A DNA stretch of 21,933 nucleotides from JBDLRH01 sp039800165 (GTDB lineage: Bacteria > Pseudomonadota > Gammaproteobacteria > Burkholderiales > Burkholderiaceae_C). Made by a program: the position numbers and the translations under genes. How positions within the stretch are numbered: position 1 is the stretch's first letter; every line of letters starts with the position of its first letter. A model generated the notes under the pieces. It saw nothing but the letters and a program-made list of their open reading frames with translations. It was not told where the DNA came from and made no database searches. The DNA lies in assembly GCA_039800165.1 (NCBI GenBank), contig JBDLRH010000058.1:1-21933 (forward strand), in the 5' to 3' direction. Shown here one piece after another: positions 15,534-21,933 of the stretch.

Positions 15534-15542
15534 ACGCGGTTG

Positions 15543-16988
15543 ATGAGCGCATCCTTTTCCCAACTCTCGCTGGCCGAACCGCTGGCACGTGCCGTGGCCG
15601 AAATGGGCTACGAGTCCATGACGCCGATCCAGGCGCAGGCCATTCCGGTGGTCCTGACCGGCCGTGACTTGATGGGCGCGGCCCAGACCGGCACCGGCAA
15701 GACGGCCGCCTTCTCGCTGCCGCTGCTGCAGCGGCTGCTGAAGCACGACAACACCTCCACCTCGCCGGCGCGCCACCCGGTGCGTGCGCTGGTGCTGCTG
15801 CCCACCCGCGAGCTGGCCGACCAGGTGGCGCAGCAGGTCAAGCTGTACGCCAAGTACACCAACCTGCGCAGTGCGGTGGTGTTTGGCGGCATGGACATGA
15901 AGCCGCAGACGGCCGAACTCAAGAAGGGCGTGGAGGTGCTGGTGGCCACACCGGGCCGCCTGCTCGACCACATCGAGGCCAAGAACGCGGTGCTGAACCA
16001 GGTTGAGTATGTGGTGCTGGACGAAGCCGACCGCATGCTGGACATCGGCTTTTTGCCTGACCTGCAGCGCATCCTGAGCTACCTGCCCAAGCAGCGCACC
16101 ACGCTGCTGTTTTCGGCCACCTTCTCGCCCGAGATCAAGCGGCTGGCCAACAGCTACCTGAACGACCCGGTCACGGTGGAAGTGGCGCGCCCCAACGAGA
16201 CCGCCTCTACCGTCGAGCAGCACTTCTACAACGTCACCGATGACGACAAGCGCCGCGCGCTGCGCCAGATCGTGCGCGAGCGCTCGATCTCGCAGGCCTT
16301 CGTGTTCGTCAACAGCAAGCTGGGCTGTGCGCGGCTGGCCCGCAGCCTCGAGCGCGAGGGCCTGAAGACCACCGCGCTGCACGGCGACAAGAGCCAGGAC
16401 GAGCGGCTCAAGGCGCTGGCCGCCTTCAAGGCCGGCGAGGTACAGCTGCTGGTGGCCACCGACGTGGCTGCGCGCGGGCTGGACATCAAGGACGTGCCGG
16501 CGGTCTTCAACTTCGACCTGCCGTTCAACCCCGAGGACTATGTGCACCGCATCGGCCGCACCGGCCGCGCGGGCGCGTCGGGCCTGGCGGTGACCTTCGT
16601 CACGCCGTCGGACAACCGGCTGGTGGGCGACCTCGAGAAGCTGCTGAAGAAAAAGCTCGACATCGAGGCGATCGAGTTCGATGACGAGCGCCCGAACATC
16701 CGCCGCGAGGGCCGCATCAACGACGGCCGGCGCCACTGGCGCGAAAGCGGCGAGGTCGGTGACCCGCGCGATGTGATCGACGCGGCCGAACCGCAACGCC
16801 CGCGCGCACCGGCACGGCCTGCCCCCCGGCAGCAGCCGCGCGATCCGTTCTTCGATCAGCCCTACGAGCCGCCGGCCACCGACGCCGCACCCGCCTGGGA
16901 GGCCGCCGCCAAGCCGGTCACCAGCCGCGTATCGTCGAACATCAAGACCAAGCGCAAGGTCGCGGCGCTGTTCAAGACCACGTCCTGA
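15543..16988 (+). CDS. rhlE: DEAD-box RNA helicase (RhlE type)
   Basis: The product has 481 residues. It is an ATP-dependent RNA helicase likely to act in RNA turnover or ribosome assembly. All core motifs are visible: the Q motif (MGYESMTPIQAQAIP), motif I AQTGTGKT at 47-54, PTRELA, GG, TPGR, DEAD at 160-163, SAT at 191-193, then FVNSK, ATDVAARGLDI and HRIGRTGRAG from 335. The recA-like core ends near residue 380. A polar, Pro/Arg-rich tail follows and ends in a basic stretch (NIKTKRKVAALF), which probably adds RNA binding. The layout and motifs fit RhlE, though other DEAD-box subgroups are not fully excluded. The ATG at 15543 is used; a TTG at 15540 is in frame. It is divergent from pcp and convergent with apaH, with one base between their stop codons. 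Confidence 0.92.
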   Translation: MSASFSQLSLAEPLARAVAEMGYESMTPIQAQAIPVVLTGRDLMGAAQTGTGKTAAFSLPLLQRLLKHDNTSTSPARHPVRALVLLPTRELADQVAQQVKLYAKYTNLRSAVVFGGMDMKPQTAELKKGVEVLVATPGRLLDHIEAKNAVLNQVEYVVLDEADRMLDIGFLPDLQRILSYLPKQRTTLLFSATFSPEIKRLANSYLNDPVTVEVARPNETASTVEQHFYNVTDDDKRRALRQIVRERSISQAFVFVNSKLGCARLARSLEREGLKTTALHGDKSQDERLKALAAFKAGEVQLLVATDVAARGLDIKDVPAVFNFDLPFNPEDYVHRIGRTGRAGASGLAVTFVTPSDNRLVGDLEKLLKKKLDIEAIEFDDERPNIRREGRINDGRRHWRESGEVGDPRDVIDAAEPQRPRAPARPAPRQQPRDPFFDQPYEPPATDAAPAWEAAAKPVTSRVSSNIKTKRKVAALFKTTS

Positions 16989-16989
16989 C

Positions 16990-17823
16990 CTATTCCCCCG
17001 GTTGCTGCGCCGCCTCGCAGCGCACCTGGATCAGCTCGTCGCTGGCGCGGTCTGCGCCCAGGCGCAGGGCACTGAGGCAGCCGCCCCACACGCAACCGGT
17101 GTCCAGCGACAGCACGTCGCGGCGCGGCTGCCAGCCCAGCGTGGACCAGTGTCCGAAGGCGATCACCTCATGGGCCGTCTGGCGGCCCGGCGCGTCGAAC
17201 CAGGCCACATGACCGGGCGGGGTGGCATCCAGGCCGCCGGTGGTCTGGAGGTCCATCGCGCCGTCGGGCGTGACAAAGCGCAGCCGCGTCAGCGCGTTGA
17301 CGATCACCCGCAGCCGCTCGGCGCCCTGCAGCGCATCGCTCCAGCGGTCGGGCAGGTTGCCGTACATCTGCGGCAGGAACGCGTGCAGCTCGGGCCCGCG
17401 CAGCACGGCTTCAACCTCCTGCGCCAGCGCCAGCGTCTGCGCCAGCGTCCACGCGGGCAGAACGCCCGCATGCACCATCAGGACGCCGTGGGCGTGGATG
17501 GCCATGCGGCGATGGCGCAGCCAGTGCAGCATCGCGTCTCGGTCGGGCGCGGCCAGCAGTGCCCCCAGCGTGTCCAGCCGGTGCGGCCGGCGCACGCCAG
17601 CAGCCAGCGCCAAAAGGCTCAGGTCGTGGTTGCCCAGCAGGCAGTGCGCGCTGCCTTCCAGTTGCATCAGCCGGCGCAGCACCCCGGCCGAATCGGGGCC
17701 GCGGTTGACCAGGTCGCCCAGCAGGTACAGGGTGTCGCGGCTCGGCGAGAAGGCCAGGGTGTCCAGCAGGCGCTGCAATGCACCGTCGCACCCCTGCACA
17801 TCGCCGATCAGGTAAATTGACAT
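16990..17823 (-). CDS. apaH: Symmetrical bis(5'-nucleosyl)-tetraphosphatase
   Basis: The product has 277 residues and hydrolyses Ap4A to two ADP, removing stress-linked dinucleotides. It is a PPP-family metallophosphatase: GDVQG at 7-11, GDLVNRG at 36-42, GNHD at 64-67, MVHAGVLP in the middle and AFGHWSTLGW and LDTGCVWGG near the end, all as in E. coli ApaH. Residue 10 is Gln where E. coli has His (GDVHG); Gln at this place is, as I recall, common in ApaH of other proteobacteria. The start is the ATG at 17821-17823 with a G-rich Shine-Dalgarno (GGGGTGGG) upstream. The frame stays open far beyond, but that is antisense to the CNNM-type gene and not coding. It is divergent from that gene with only 24 bp between starts. 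Confidence 0.95.
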   Translation of the reverse strand: MSIYLIGDVQGCDGALQRLLDTLAFSPSRDTLYLLGDLVNRGPDSAGVLRRLMQLEGSAHCLLGNHDLSLLALAAGVRRPHRLDTLGALLAAPDRDAMLHWLRHRRMAIHAHGVLMVHAGVLPAWTLAQTLALAQEVEAVLRGPELHAFLPQMYGNLPDRWSDALQGAERLRVIVNALTRLRFVTPDGAMDLQTTGGLDATPPGHVAWFDAPGRQTAHEVIAFGHWSTLGWQPRRDVLSLDTGCVWGGCLSALRLGADRASDELIQVRCEAAQQPGE

Positions 17824-17847
17824 GGTGTCCCACCCCTTGAGAAGTGC

Positions 17848-19164
17848 ATGGATTTTCTGCTGATTGCGCTGCTGACCCTGCTCAACGGCGCATTCGCCAT
17901 GTCCGAACTGGCACTTGCATCGAGCCGCAAGGCGCGGCTGACCGCCATGGCCGAGGCCGGCGACCGGGGCGCGCAGGCGGCGCTGGCCCTGCTGGACAAC
18001 CCCACGCAGTTCCTCTCGTCGGTGCAGGTGGGCATCACCTCCATCGGCATCGTCAACGGCATCATCGGCGAGGCGGCGTTTGCCGCCGATGTGGCCGCGG
18101 TGCTGTCGGGCTGGGGCATGTCGGCCAAGGCCTCGGCCATCACTGCCACCGCGGTGGTGGTCACCGTCATCACCTTCATCACCATCGTGTTCGGTGAGCT
18201 GGTGCCCAAGCGCATCGGCCAGCTGTACCCCGAGACGGTGTCGCGCGTGATCGCGCGGCCGATGACCTGGCTGGCCACCGCCACCAAGCCCTTTGTGCGG
18301 CTGCTGTCGGCCAGCACCCACGGCGTGCTGCGCCTGCTGCGCATCGACAACGCCGCCGGGCGCAGCATGACCGAAGAAGAGATCGTCGCCAGCCTGGAAG
18401 AGGGCGTGGACGCGGGCGTGATCGAGCAGCACGAGCGGCAGATGGTGCAAAACGTGTTCCACCTCGATGACCGGCCGCTGACCTCGCTGATGGTGCCGCG
18501 CTCGGACATCGAATGGCTGGATGCGAACCTGACTGTCGGGCAGGCGCTGCAGCAGGCCGGCCGCGAGGGCGCGCATTCCTGGTACCCGGTGTGCCAGGGT
18601 TCGCTGGACGAGGTGATCGGCGTGGTCAGCGTCGCGCGGCTGCTGCAGCTCGGTGGCGCGCAGGGCGGCACGGTGCGTGAGCAGATGCTGCCTGCACTGT
18701 TTCTGCCCGAGACGCTGAGCGGCATGGAGCTGCTCGAGCAGTTCCGCGCCCGCGCGGCGCGCATGGTGTTCGTGGTCGATGAATACGGGGTGGTGCAGGG
18801 CCTGATGACGCCGCGCGACCTGCTCGAGGCGATCACCGGCGAGCTCAAGCCCGAGGCGCAGGCCGATGCCTGGGTCACGCCGCGCGACGATGGCTCGTGG
18901 CTGCTCGACGGCATGATGCCGGTGGCCGAGCTCAAGGCGCGCTTTGACCTGCGCGAGCTGCCCGAGGAGGACAAGGGCCGCTACAACACCGTCGCCGGCC
19001 TGGTACTGGCGGTCTGCGGGCACCTGCCGGCCACCGGCGAGCGGGTGGAGGCCAGTGGCTGGAGCTTCGAGGTGGTGGACCTGGACGGCCGGCGCATCGA
19101 CAAGCTGCTGGCGCGGCCGCTGCAGGCCCCTGCCGGTGCGCCGGCTGCAGCCCTCAGGGGTTGA
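17848..19164 (+). CDS. Hemolysin C/CNNM-type membrane protein (DUF21, CBS pair, CorC/HlyC domain)
   Basis: The product has 438 residues with three domains in order. The first is an N-terminal DUF21 membrane domain (about 1-190) with three to four helices and the family motif FGELVPKRIG. The second is a pair of CBS domains (about 200-330, with MVPRSDIEWLD and FVVDEYGVVQGLMTPRDLLEAITGE). The third is a CorC/HlyC domain (about 345-425, with DGMMPVAELKARFDL and RYNTVAGLVLAVCGHLP). Relatives are implicated in magnesium or sodium-coupled cation efflux; the old name hemolysin is misleading. It sits in the inner membrane. The ATG at 17848 has a GAGAAG stretch upstream. The gene overlaps the 3' end of the convergent yqeY by 11 bp. 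Confidence 0.93.
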   Translation: MDFLLIALLTLLNGAFAMSELALASSRKARLTAMAEAGDRGAQAALALLDNPTQFLSSVQVGITSIGIVNGIIGEAAFAADVAAVLSGWGMSAKASAITATAVVVTVITFITIVFGELVPKRIGQLYPETVSRVIARPMTWLATATKPFVRLLSASTHGVLRLLRIDNAAGRSMTEEEIVASLEEGVDAGVIEQHERQMVQNVFHLDDRPLTSLMVPRSDIEWLDANLTVGQALQQAGREGAHSWYPVCQGSLDEVIGVVSVARLLQLGGAQGGTVREQMLPALFLPETLSGMELLEQFRARAARMVFVVDEYGVVQGLMTPRDLLEAITGELKPEAQADAWVTPRDDGSWLLDGMMPVAELKARFDLRELPEEDKGRYNTVAGLVLAVCGHLPATGERVEASGWSFEVVDLDGRRIDKLLARPLQAPAGAPAAALRG

Positions 19165-19600
19165 GCGCCGCCTTCACTGCGGCCGACACCTGCGCCATGT
19201 CGGCCTTGCCCGCCAGCTGGGCCTTGGCCGCGCCCATCACCTTGCCCATGTCGCCCGGCCCGCTGGCACCGACCTGCGCCACGATCGCCCTGACCGCCGC
19301 CGCCACCTCGTCGGCCGACAGACGCGCCGGCAAGTAGGCCTCGAGCACCTTCATCTCGGCGCTTTCCTTGTCTGCCAGGTCCTGGCGGGCGGCCTTGGTG
19401 AAGGCGTCGATGCTGTCCTTGCGCTGCTTGATCAGCTTGTCGACGATGGCGATCACGCCGGTGTCGTCGATCGTGATGCGCTCATCCACTTCCTTTTGCT
19501 TGATCGCGGCGTTGAGCAGCCGGATGGTGCCCAGGCGCTCGGTGTCCTTGGCGCGCATGGCGGCCTTCATGTCCTCGTTGATGCGGTCTTTCAGGCTCAT
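19154..19600 (-). CDS. yqeY: GatB/YqeY domain-containing protein
   Basis: The product has 148 residues, typical for stand-alone YqeY. The ATG at 19598-19600 has a clear GGAGG. The sequence starts MSLKDRINEDMKAAMRAKD and has LGTIRLLNAAIKQKEVDERI, YLPARLSADEV and GDMGKVMGAAKAQLAGKADM, all hallmarks. The domain resembles the tail of GatB, the tRNA-dependent amidotransferase subunit, and is thought to bind tRNA or assist a related step; its actual role is unclear. It lies downstream of rpsU on the same strand (97-bp gap) as in many proteobacteria, but a terminator hairpin sits between them. The usual followers dnaG and rpoD are absent; instead the gene meets the CNNM-type gene head to tail, with 11 bp of overlap. 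Confidence 0.94.
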   Translation of the reverse strand: MSLKDRINEDMKAAMRAKDTERLGTIRLLNAAIKQKEVDERITIDDTGVIAIVDKLIKQRKDSIDAFTKAARQDLADKESAEMKVLEAYLPARLSADEVAAAVRAIVAQVGASGPGDMGKVMGAAKAQLAGKADMAQVSAAVKAALNP

Positions 19601-19615
19601 CGGATCCTCCGTGAC

Positions 19616-19652
19616 AAAAACAAAGGCCCGCGCGGGTTGCCCCGGGCGAGCC
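19616..19652 (-). terminator. Intrinsic terminator between rpsU and yqeY
   Basis: On the minus strand a 7-bp stem (19646-19652 with 19625-19631, including one G-U pair), a mismatch and four more pairs close on a GCAA tetraloop. A T-rich run (19616-19624) follows. The G-U pair exists only in the minus-strand RNA, which supports that orientation. It ends 15 nt before the yqeY ATG, so it may reduce yqeY expression relative to rpsU. Confidence 0.7.
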
Positions 19653-19697
19653 TGTGCGTGAACCGGTGGCGGCCAGGCAGGGCCCGGCACGCCGGCA

Positions 19698-19910
19698 TCA
19701 GTACAGCTTCTTGGGCAGCTGCATGCTCCGCACGCGCTTGTAGTGGCGCTTGACGGCAGCGGCCTTCTTGCGCTTGCGCTCGGCGGTGGGCTTCTCGTAG
19801 AACTCGCGTGCGCGCAGTTCGGTCAGCAGGCCCAGCTTTTCAATGGTGCGCTTGAAGCGGCGCAGCGCCACGTCAAACGGCTCGTTTTCCTTGACACGGA
19901 TCGTGGTCAT
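19698..19910 (-). CDS. rpsU: 30S ribosomal protein bS21
   Basis: The product has 70 residues and is a canonical bS21: [21 protein letters not shown] at the start, then [20 protein letters not shown], and the end [10 protein letters not shown]. It binds the 30S subunit near the anti-Shine-Dalgarno end of 16S rRNA and takes part in initiation. The ATG (19908-19910) has no Shine-Dalgarno; the bases before it are two copies of ACCTGAAT. This is unusual for a highly expressed ribosomal gene. Upstream is a roughly 118-nt leader with three predicted hairpins, preceded by a TATAAT. It is followed by a terminator and then yqeY. Confidence 0.98.
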
Positions 19911-20028
19911 GAATTCAGGTATTCAGGTTGTGCGCTGAGCGGGTGGCAGGGAAGATCGGCACCCTGCCGCCATCATCGCGATGGTCCCCGCATCGGTCAC
20001 TGTGGGCCGCGGGGTGTGGCCACAAAAG
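19911..20028 (-). promoter_or_regulatory. Structured 5' leader of rpsU
   Basis: Between the inferred transcription start near 20028 and the rpsU ATG, three hairpins can form: P1 (20009-20014 with 19986-19991), P2 (19980-19984 with 19970-19974) and P3 (19962-19968 with 19945-19951, 7 bp with a 10-nt loop). No Shine-Dalgarno follows. It is a candidate autoregulatory leader; I could not assign it to a known RNA family. Confidence 0.45.
19913..19928. repeat. Tandem 8-bp repeat just before rpsU
   Basis: ATTCAGGT occurs twice in direct succession (ACCTGAAT on the coding strand), 2 bp before the rpsU start codon. It occupies the place where a Shine-Dalgarno would be expected. Confidence 0.85.
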
Positions 20029-20034
20029 CCCGAA

Positions 20035-20040
20035 ATTATA
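20035..20040 (-). promoter_or_regulatory. -10 box TATAAT of rpsU
   Basis: A perfect sigma-70 -10 hexamer lies on the minus strand in the gap between the BaiN-type gene and rpsU. The -35 region at 16-18 nt spacing is poor. The expected start of transcription is near 20028. Confidence 0.65.
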
Positions 20041-20047
20041 GCGGTTT

Positions 20048-21271
20048 TCAGGATCCGGGCAGTGCCAGGGCGCAGGCGTGGGCGCTGGCCCAGGCCCACT
20101 GGAAGTTGTAGCCGCCCAGCCAGCCGGTCACATCCACCACCTCGCCGATGAAGTACAGGCCGCTGTGGCGCGACTGCAGCGTCTGCTGCGACAGCTCGCG
20201 GGTGTCCACGCCGCCGGCCATCACCTCGGCCTTGCGCCAGCCCTCGGTGCCGGTGGGCGTGAGCTCCCAGCGCGACAGGGCGCCCGCCAGCCGGCGCAGC
20301 GACTTGTCGGACGCCTCGTTCACCGGGCGCTGCCACTCGGCGTCCTGGCCCGCCCAGGTGTCGGCCAGCCGGCCGGGCACCAGCGCGGCCAGTTCGTTGG
20401 CCAGCAGCCGGCGCGACTGCTGCTTGGCCTGCGTCAGCCGCAATTGCACATCCTCCCCCGGGGCCAGGTCCAGCCGGATCGGTGTGCCCGGGCTCCAGTA
20501 GCTCGAGATCTGCAGCACCGCCGGGCCGCTGAGGCCCCGGTGGGTGAACAGCAGGTCTTCGTCAAAGGCCATGGCCGCCTTCTTCTCGCCCGTGGCAATG
20601 CGCACCGGCAGCGACAGCCCGGCCAGCCCGGCGTACGGCGCCCAGGCGCTGCCCTCGAAGGTCAGCGGCACCAGCGCCGGCCGCGGCTCGACCACCTGCA
20701 GGCCGAACTGCCGCGCGATGCGCATGCCGAAGTCGGTGGCGCCGATCTGCGGAATCGGCAGCCCGCCGGTGGCCACCACCAGGCTGCGGGCCCGCTCGGT
20801 GCCGGCATCGGTGTCGACCTCGTAGCCGTCTCGGCCTTCAAGCACCGCCTGGCGCACCGCGTGCACCGCGCAGGGCTGGCGGCGCACCACGCCCCCGGCC
20901 TCGCACTCGGCCAGCAGCATGCGGATCAGGTCGTCGGCCGAGCGGTCGCAGAACAGCTGGCCCTTGTGCTTTTCGTGGAAGGCGATGCCGTGGCGCTGCA
21001 CCAGTGCAATGAAGTCCTGCGGCGTGTAGCGGCTGAGCGCCGAGCGGCAGAACTGCGGGTTCTGGCTGATGAAGTGGCGCTGCGGCGCGCGCGCGTCGAG
21101 CTCGCGGTTGGTGAAGTTGGCGCGCCCGCCGCCCGAGATGCGGATCTTCTCGGCCAGCTTGGGGCTGTGGTCGAGCAGCAGCACCTTCAGGCCGCGCTGG
21201 CCTGCGATGCCGGCGCAAAACAGCCCGGCCGCGCCGGCCCCGATGATGATGGCATCCCACGTCCCGCTCAT
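20048..21271 (-). CDS. NAD(P)/FAD-dependent oxidoreductase, BaiN/HI0933 family
   Basis: The product has 407 residues from the ATG at 21269-21271. An N-terminal dinucleotide-binding motif is clear: IIIGAGAAGLFCAGIAGQRG at about 7-26, then LLLDHSPKLAEKIRISGGGRANFTN, which is diagnostic for this flavoprotein family. Later blocks are LVVATGGLPIPQIGATDFG, LFTHRGLSGPAVLQIS and AEVMAGGVDT, and the C-terminal GLYFIGEVVDVTGWLGGYNFQWAWASA, which closes the FAD site. The family is widespread and its cellular substrate is unknown; bile acid dehydroxylation by BaiN applies only to some gut clostridia. The frame is open further upstream to 21349, but the conserved sequence begins at the chosen ATG. A -10-like TACACT ends 7 nt before it. 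The cobA stop lies 38 bp upstream on the same strand. Confidence 0.93.
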   Translation of the reverse strand: MSGTWDAIIIGAGAAGLFCAGIAGQRGLKVLLLDHSPKLAEKIRISGGGRANFTNRELDARAPQRHFISQNPQFCRSALSRYTPQDFIALVQRHGIAFHEKHKGQLFCDRSADDLIRMLLAECEAGGVVRRQPCAVHAVRQAVLEGRDGYEVDTDAGTERARSLVVATGGLPIPQIGATDFGMRIARQFGLQVVEPRPALVPLTFEGSAWAPYAGLAGLSLPVRIATGEKKAAMAFDEDLLFTHRGLSGPAVLQISSYWSPGTPIRLDLAPGEDVQLRLTQAKQQSRRLLANELAALVPGRLADTWAGQDAEWQRPVNEASDKSLRRLAGALSRWELTPTGTEGWRKAEVMAGGVDTRELSQQTLQSRHSGLYFIGEVVDVTGWLGGYNFQWAWASAHACALALPGS

Positions 21272-21278
21272 GGCGGGC

Positions 21279-21284
21279 AGTGTA
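21279..21284 (-). promoter_or_regulatory. Possible -10 box for the BaiN-type gene
   Basis: TACACT on the minus strand matches the -10 consensus at four of six positions and ends 7 nt before the ATG. There is no Shine-Dalgarno between it and the start. Confidence 0.4.
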
Positions 21285-21309
21285 GATGCGTCTCTGCCGT
21301 GAGGAGAGG

Positions 21310-21933
21310 TCAGCCCGCGCTGCGCAGCGCCTGGGGCAGATCGCGGCACTGCAGCGCCGCAATCGCATCGGACAGCACCTCGCCCACGACGATCACCGCA
21401 GGGCTTGCGAGTTGCTCGCGCGCGATGGCCTCGGTGAGTTCGCCCAACGATGTCAGCACCTCGCGCTGTTGCGGTGTGGATGCCGCCTGCACCACCGCCG
21501 CCGGCGTGCGCGCCGGCAGCGACTGCAGCAGGCCATGCCGGATCTGCTGCACGCCCGCGATGCCCATGTAGATCACCAGCGTGAGCTTGCAGTCGCGCGC
21601 GCTGGCGGCCAGCGCCGCCCAGTCGGTGCCGCCGTCGCCGGGCTTGGCATGGCCGGTCACGAACACCACGCCGTGCGCGTGGTCGCGGTGGGTCAGCGGT
21701 ACCCCGAGCGAGCTGACGGCCGCCAGGCCCGAGGTGATGCCATTGACCACCCGTACCTCGATGCCGGCGTCGCGCAGGGCTTGGGCTTCTTCGCCGCCGC
21801 GCCCGAAGATGAACGGATCGCCGCCCTTGAGCCGCACCACGTTCTCGCCGGCCAGCGCCTCGCTCACCATCAGCCGGTCGATGAAGGCCTGCGGCGTGCT
21901 GCGGCAGCCGCCGCGCTTGCCCACGTGAATCAC
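21310..21933 (-). CDS. cobA: Uroporphyrinogen-III C-methyltransferase, 3' part (5' end outside window)
   Basis: The visible 207 residues are the main part of a SUMT enzyme, which adds two methyl groups from S-adenosylmethionine to uroporphyrinogen III to give precorrin-2, the branch point to siroheme and cobalamin. Family motifs seen are IHVGKRGG at the window edge, VVRLKGGDPFIFGRGGEE, VNGITSGLAAVSSLGVPLTHRD and VVFVTGHAKPG, with LVIYMGIAGVQQI and SPAVIVVGEV after them. Roughly the first 45 residues, with the GAGPGDPELLT loop, would lie beyond position 21933. No CysG-type N-terminal domain can be judged. In many bacteria a stand-alone cobA lies near sulfate or nitrite assimilation genes; those would be to the right of this window. 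Confidence 0.95.
   Translation of the reverse strand: MIHVGKRGGCRSTPQAFIDRLMVSEALAGENVVRLKGGDPFIFGRGGEEAQALRDAGIEVRVVNGITSGLAAVSSLGVPLTHRDHAHGVVFVTGHAKPGDGGTDWAALAASARDCKLTLVIYMGIAGVQQIRHGLLQSLPARTPAAVVQAASTPQQREVLTSLGELTEAIAREQLASPAVIVVGEVLSDAIAALQCRDLPQALRSAG

Noticed and set aside
17824..19023. A 400-codon N-terminal continuation of apaH on the minus strand
   Set aside because: It is antisense to the CNNM-type gene, of low complexity, and ApaH is complete from the ATG at 17823 with a Shine-Dalgarno there.
20078..21571. A 497-codon plus-strand frame opposite the BaiN-type gene
   Set aside because: It crosses two real minus-strand genes and has no recognisable motif; its composition is that of a shadow frame.

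Overview
The window is GC-rich and densely coded. It reads as ordinary chromosome of a betaproteobacterium, most likely of the order Burkholderiales. That placement is an inference from the GC-rich third positions, the protein flavour (for example the PHP / YciO / M50 / trpS cluster and rpsU-yqeY) and the very short intergenic gaps. I see no tRNA, rRNA, IS element, phage gene, CRISPR array or attachment site, and no block of foreign base composition.

Layout. 1-1680: an upstream terminator, then a small membrane protein gene overlapping a DUF502 membrane protein gene, then a second small membrane protein gene that ends in a bidirectional terminator. 1694-4666: a periplasmic oligopeptide-type binding protein (minus strand) divergent from a prolidase-like amidohydrolase. 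4687-6571: a PaiB-type FMN-binding protein (minus) divergent from an iron-ADH-fold dehydrogenase. 6599-9541: cyclopropane fatty acid synthase and, upstream of it on the same strand, an acyl-CoA synthetase. 9603-14030: a minus-strand cluster read as PHP phosphoesterase, EamA transporter, YciO, M50 membrane protease and trpS. 14095-16988: a GST, pyroglutamyl peptidase and a RhlE-type DEAD-box helicase. 16990-19164: apaH and a divergent CNNM/CorC-type transporter. 19154-21933: minus-strand yqeY, rpsU, a BaiN-type flavoprotein and the 3' part of cobA.

Functional themes are mostly housekeeping: translation and RNA (trpS, rpsU, yqeY, the helicase, PHP, YciO), lipid modification (acyl activation plus cfa), peptide use (binding protein, prolidase-like hydrolase, pyroglutamyl peptidase), nucleotide detoxification (apaH) and siroheme/cobalamin precursor synthesis (cobA). 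I did not find an undescribed multi-gene system. The most unusual signals are regulatory. At least seven genes lack a convincing Shine-Dalgarno and instead have a -10-like box only 6-9 nt before the start codon, which suggests leaderless transcripts; two of them share a near-identical 14-mer. The rpsU gene has a strong -10, a roughly 118-nt leader able to form three hairpins, no Shine-Dalgarno, and a terminator hairpin just before yqeY. Smaller curiosities are a C-terminal extension on TrpS, a 3 x 15-bp in-frame repeat in pcp, and an Asp-to-Arg change at a metal-ligand position of the iron-ADH homologue.
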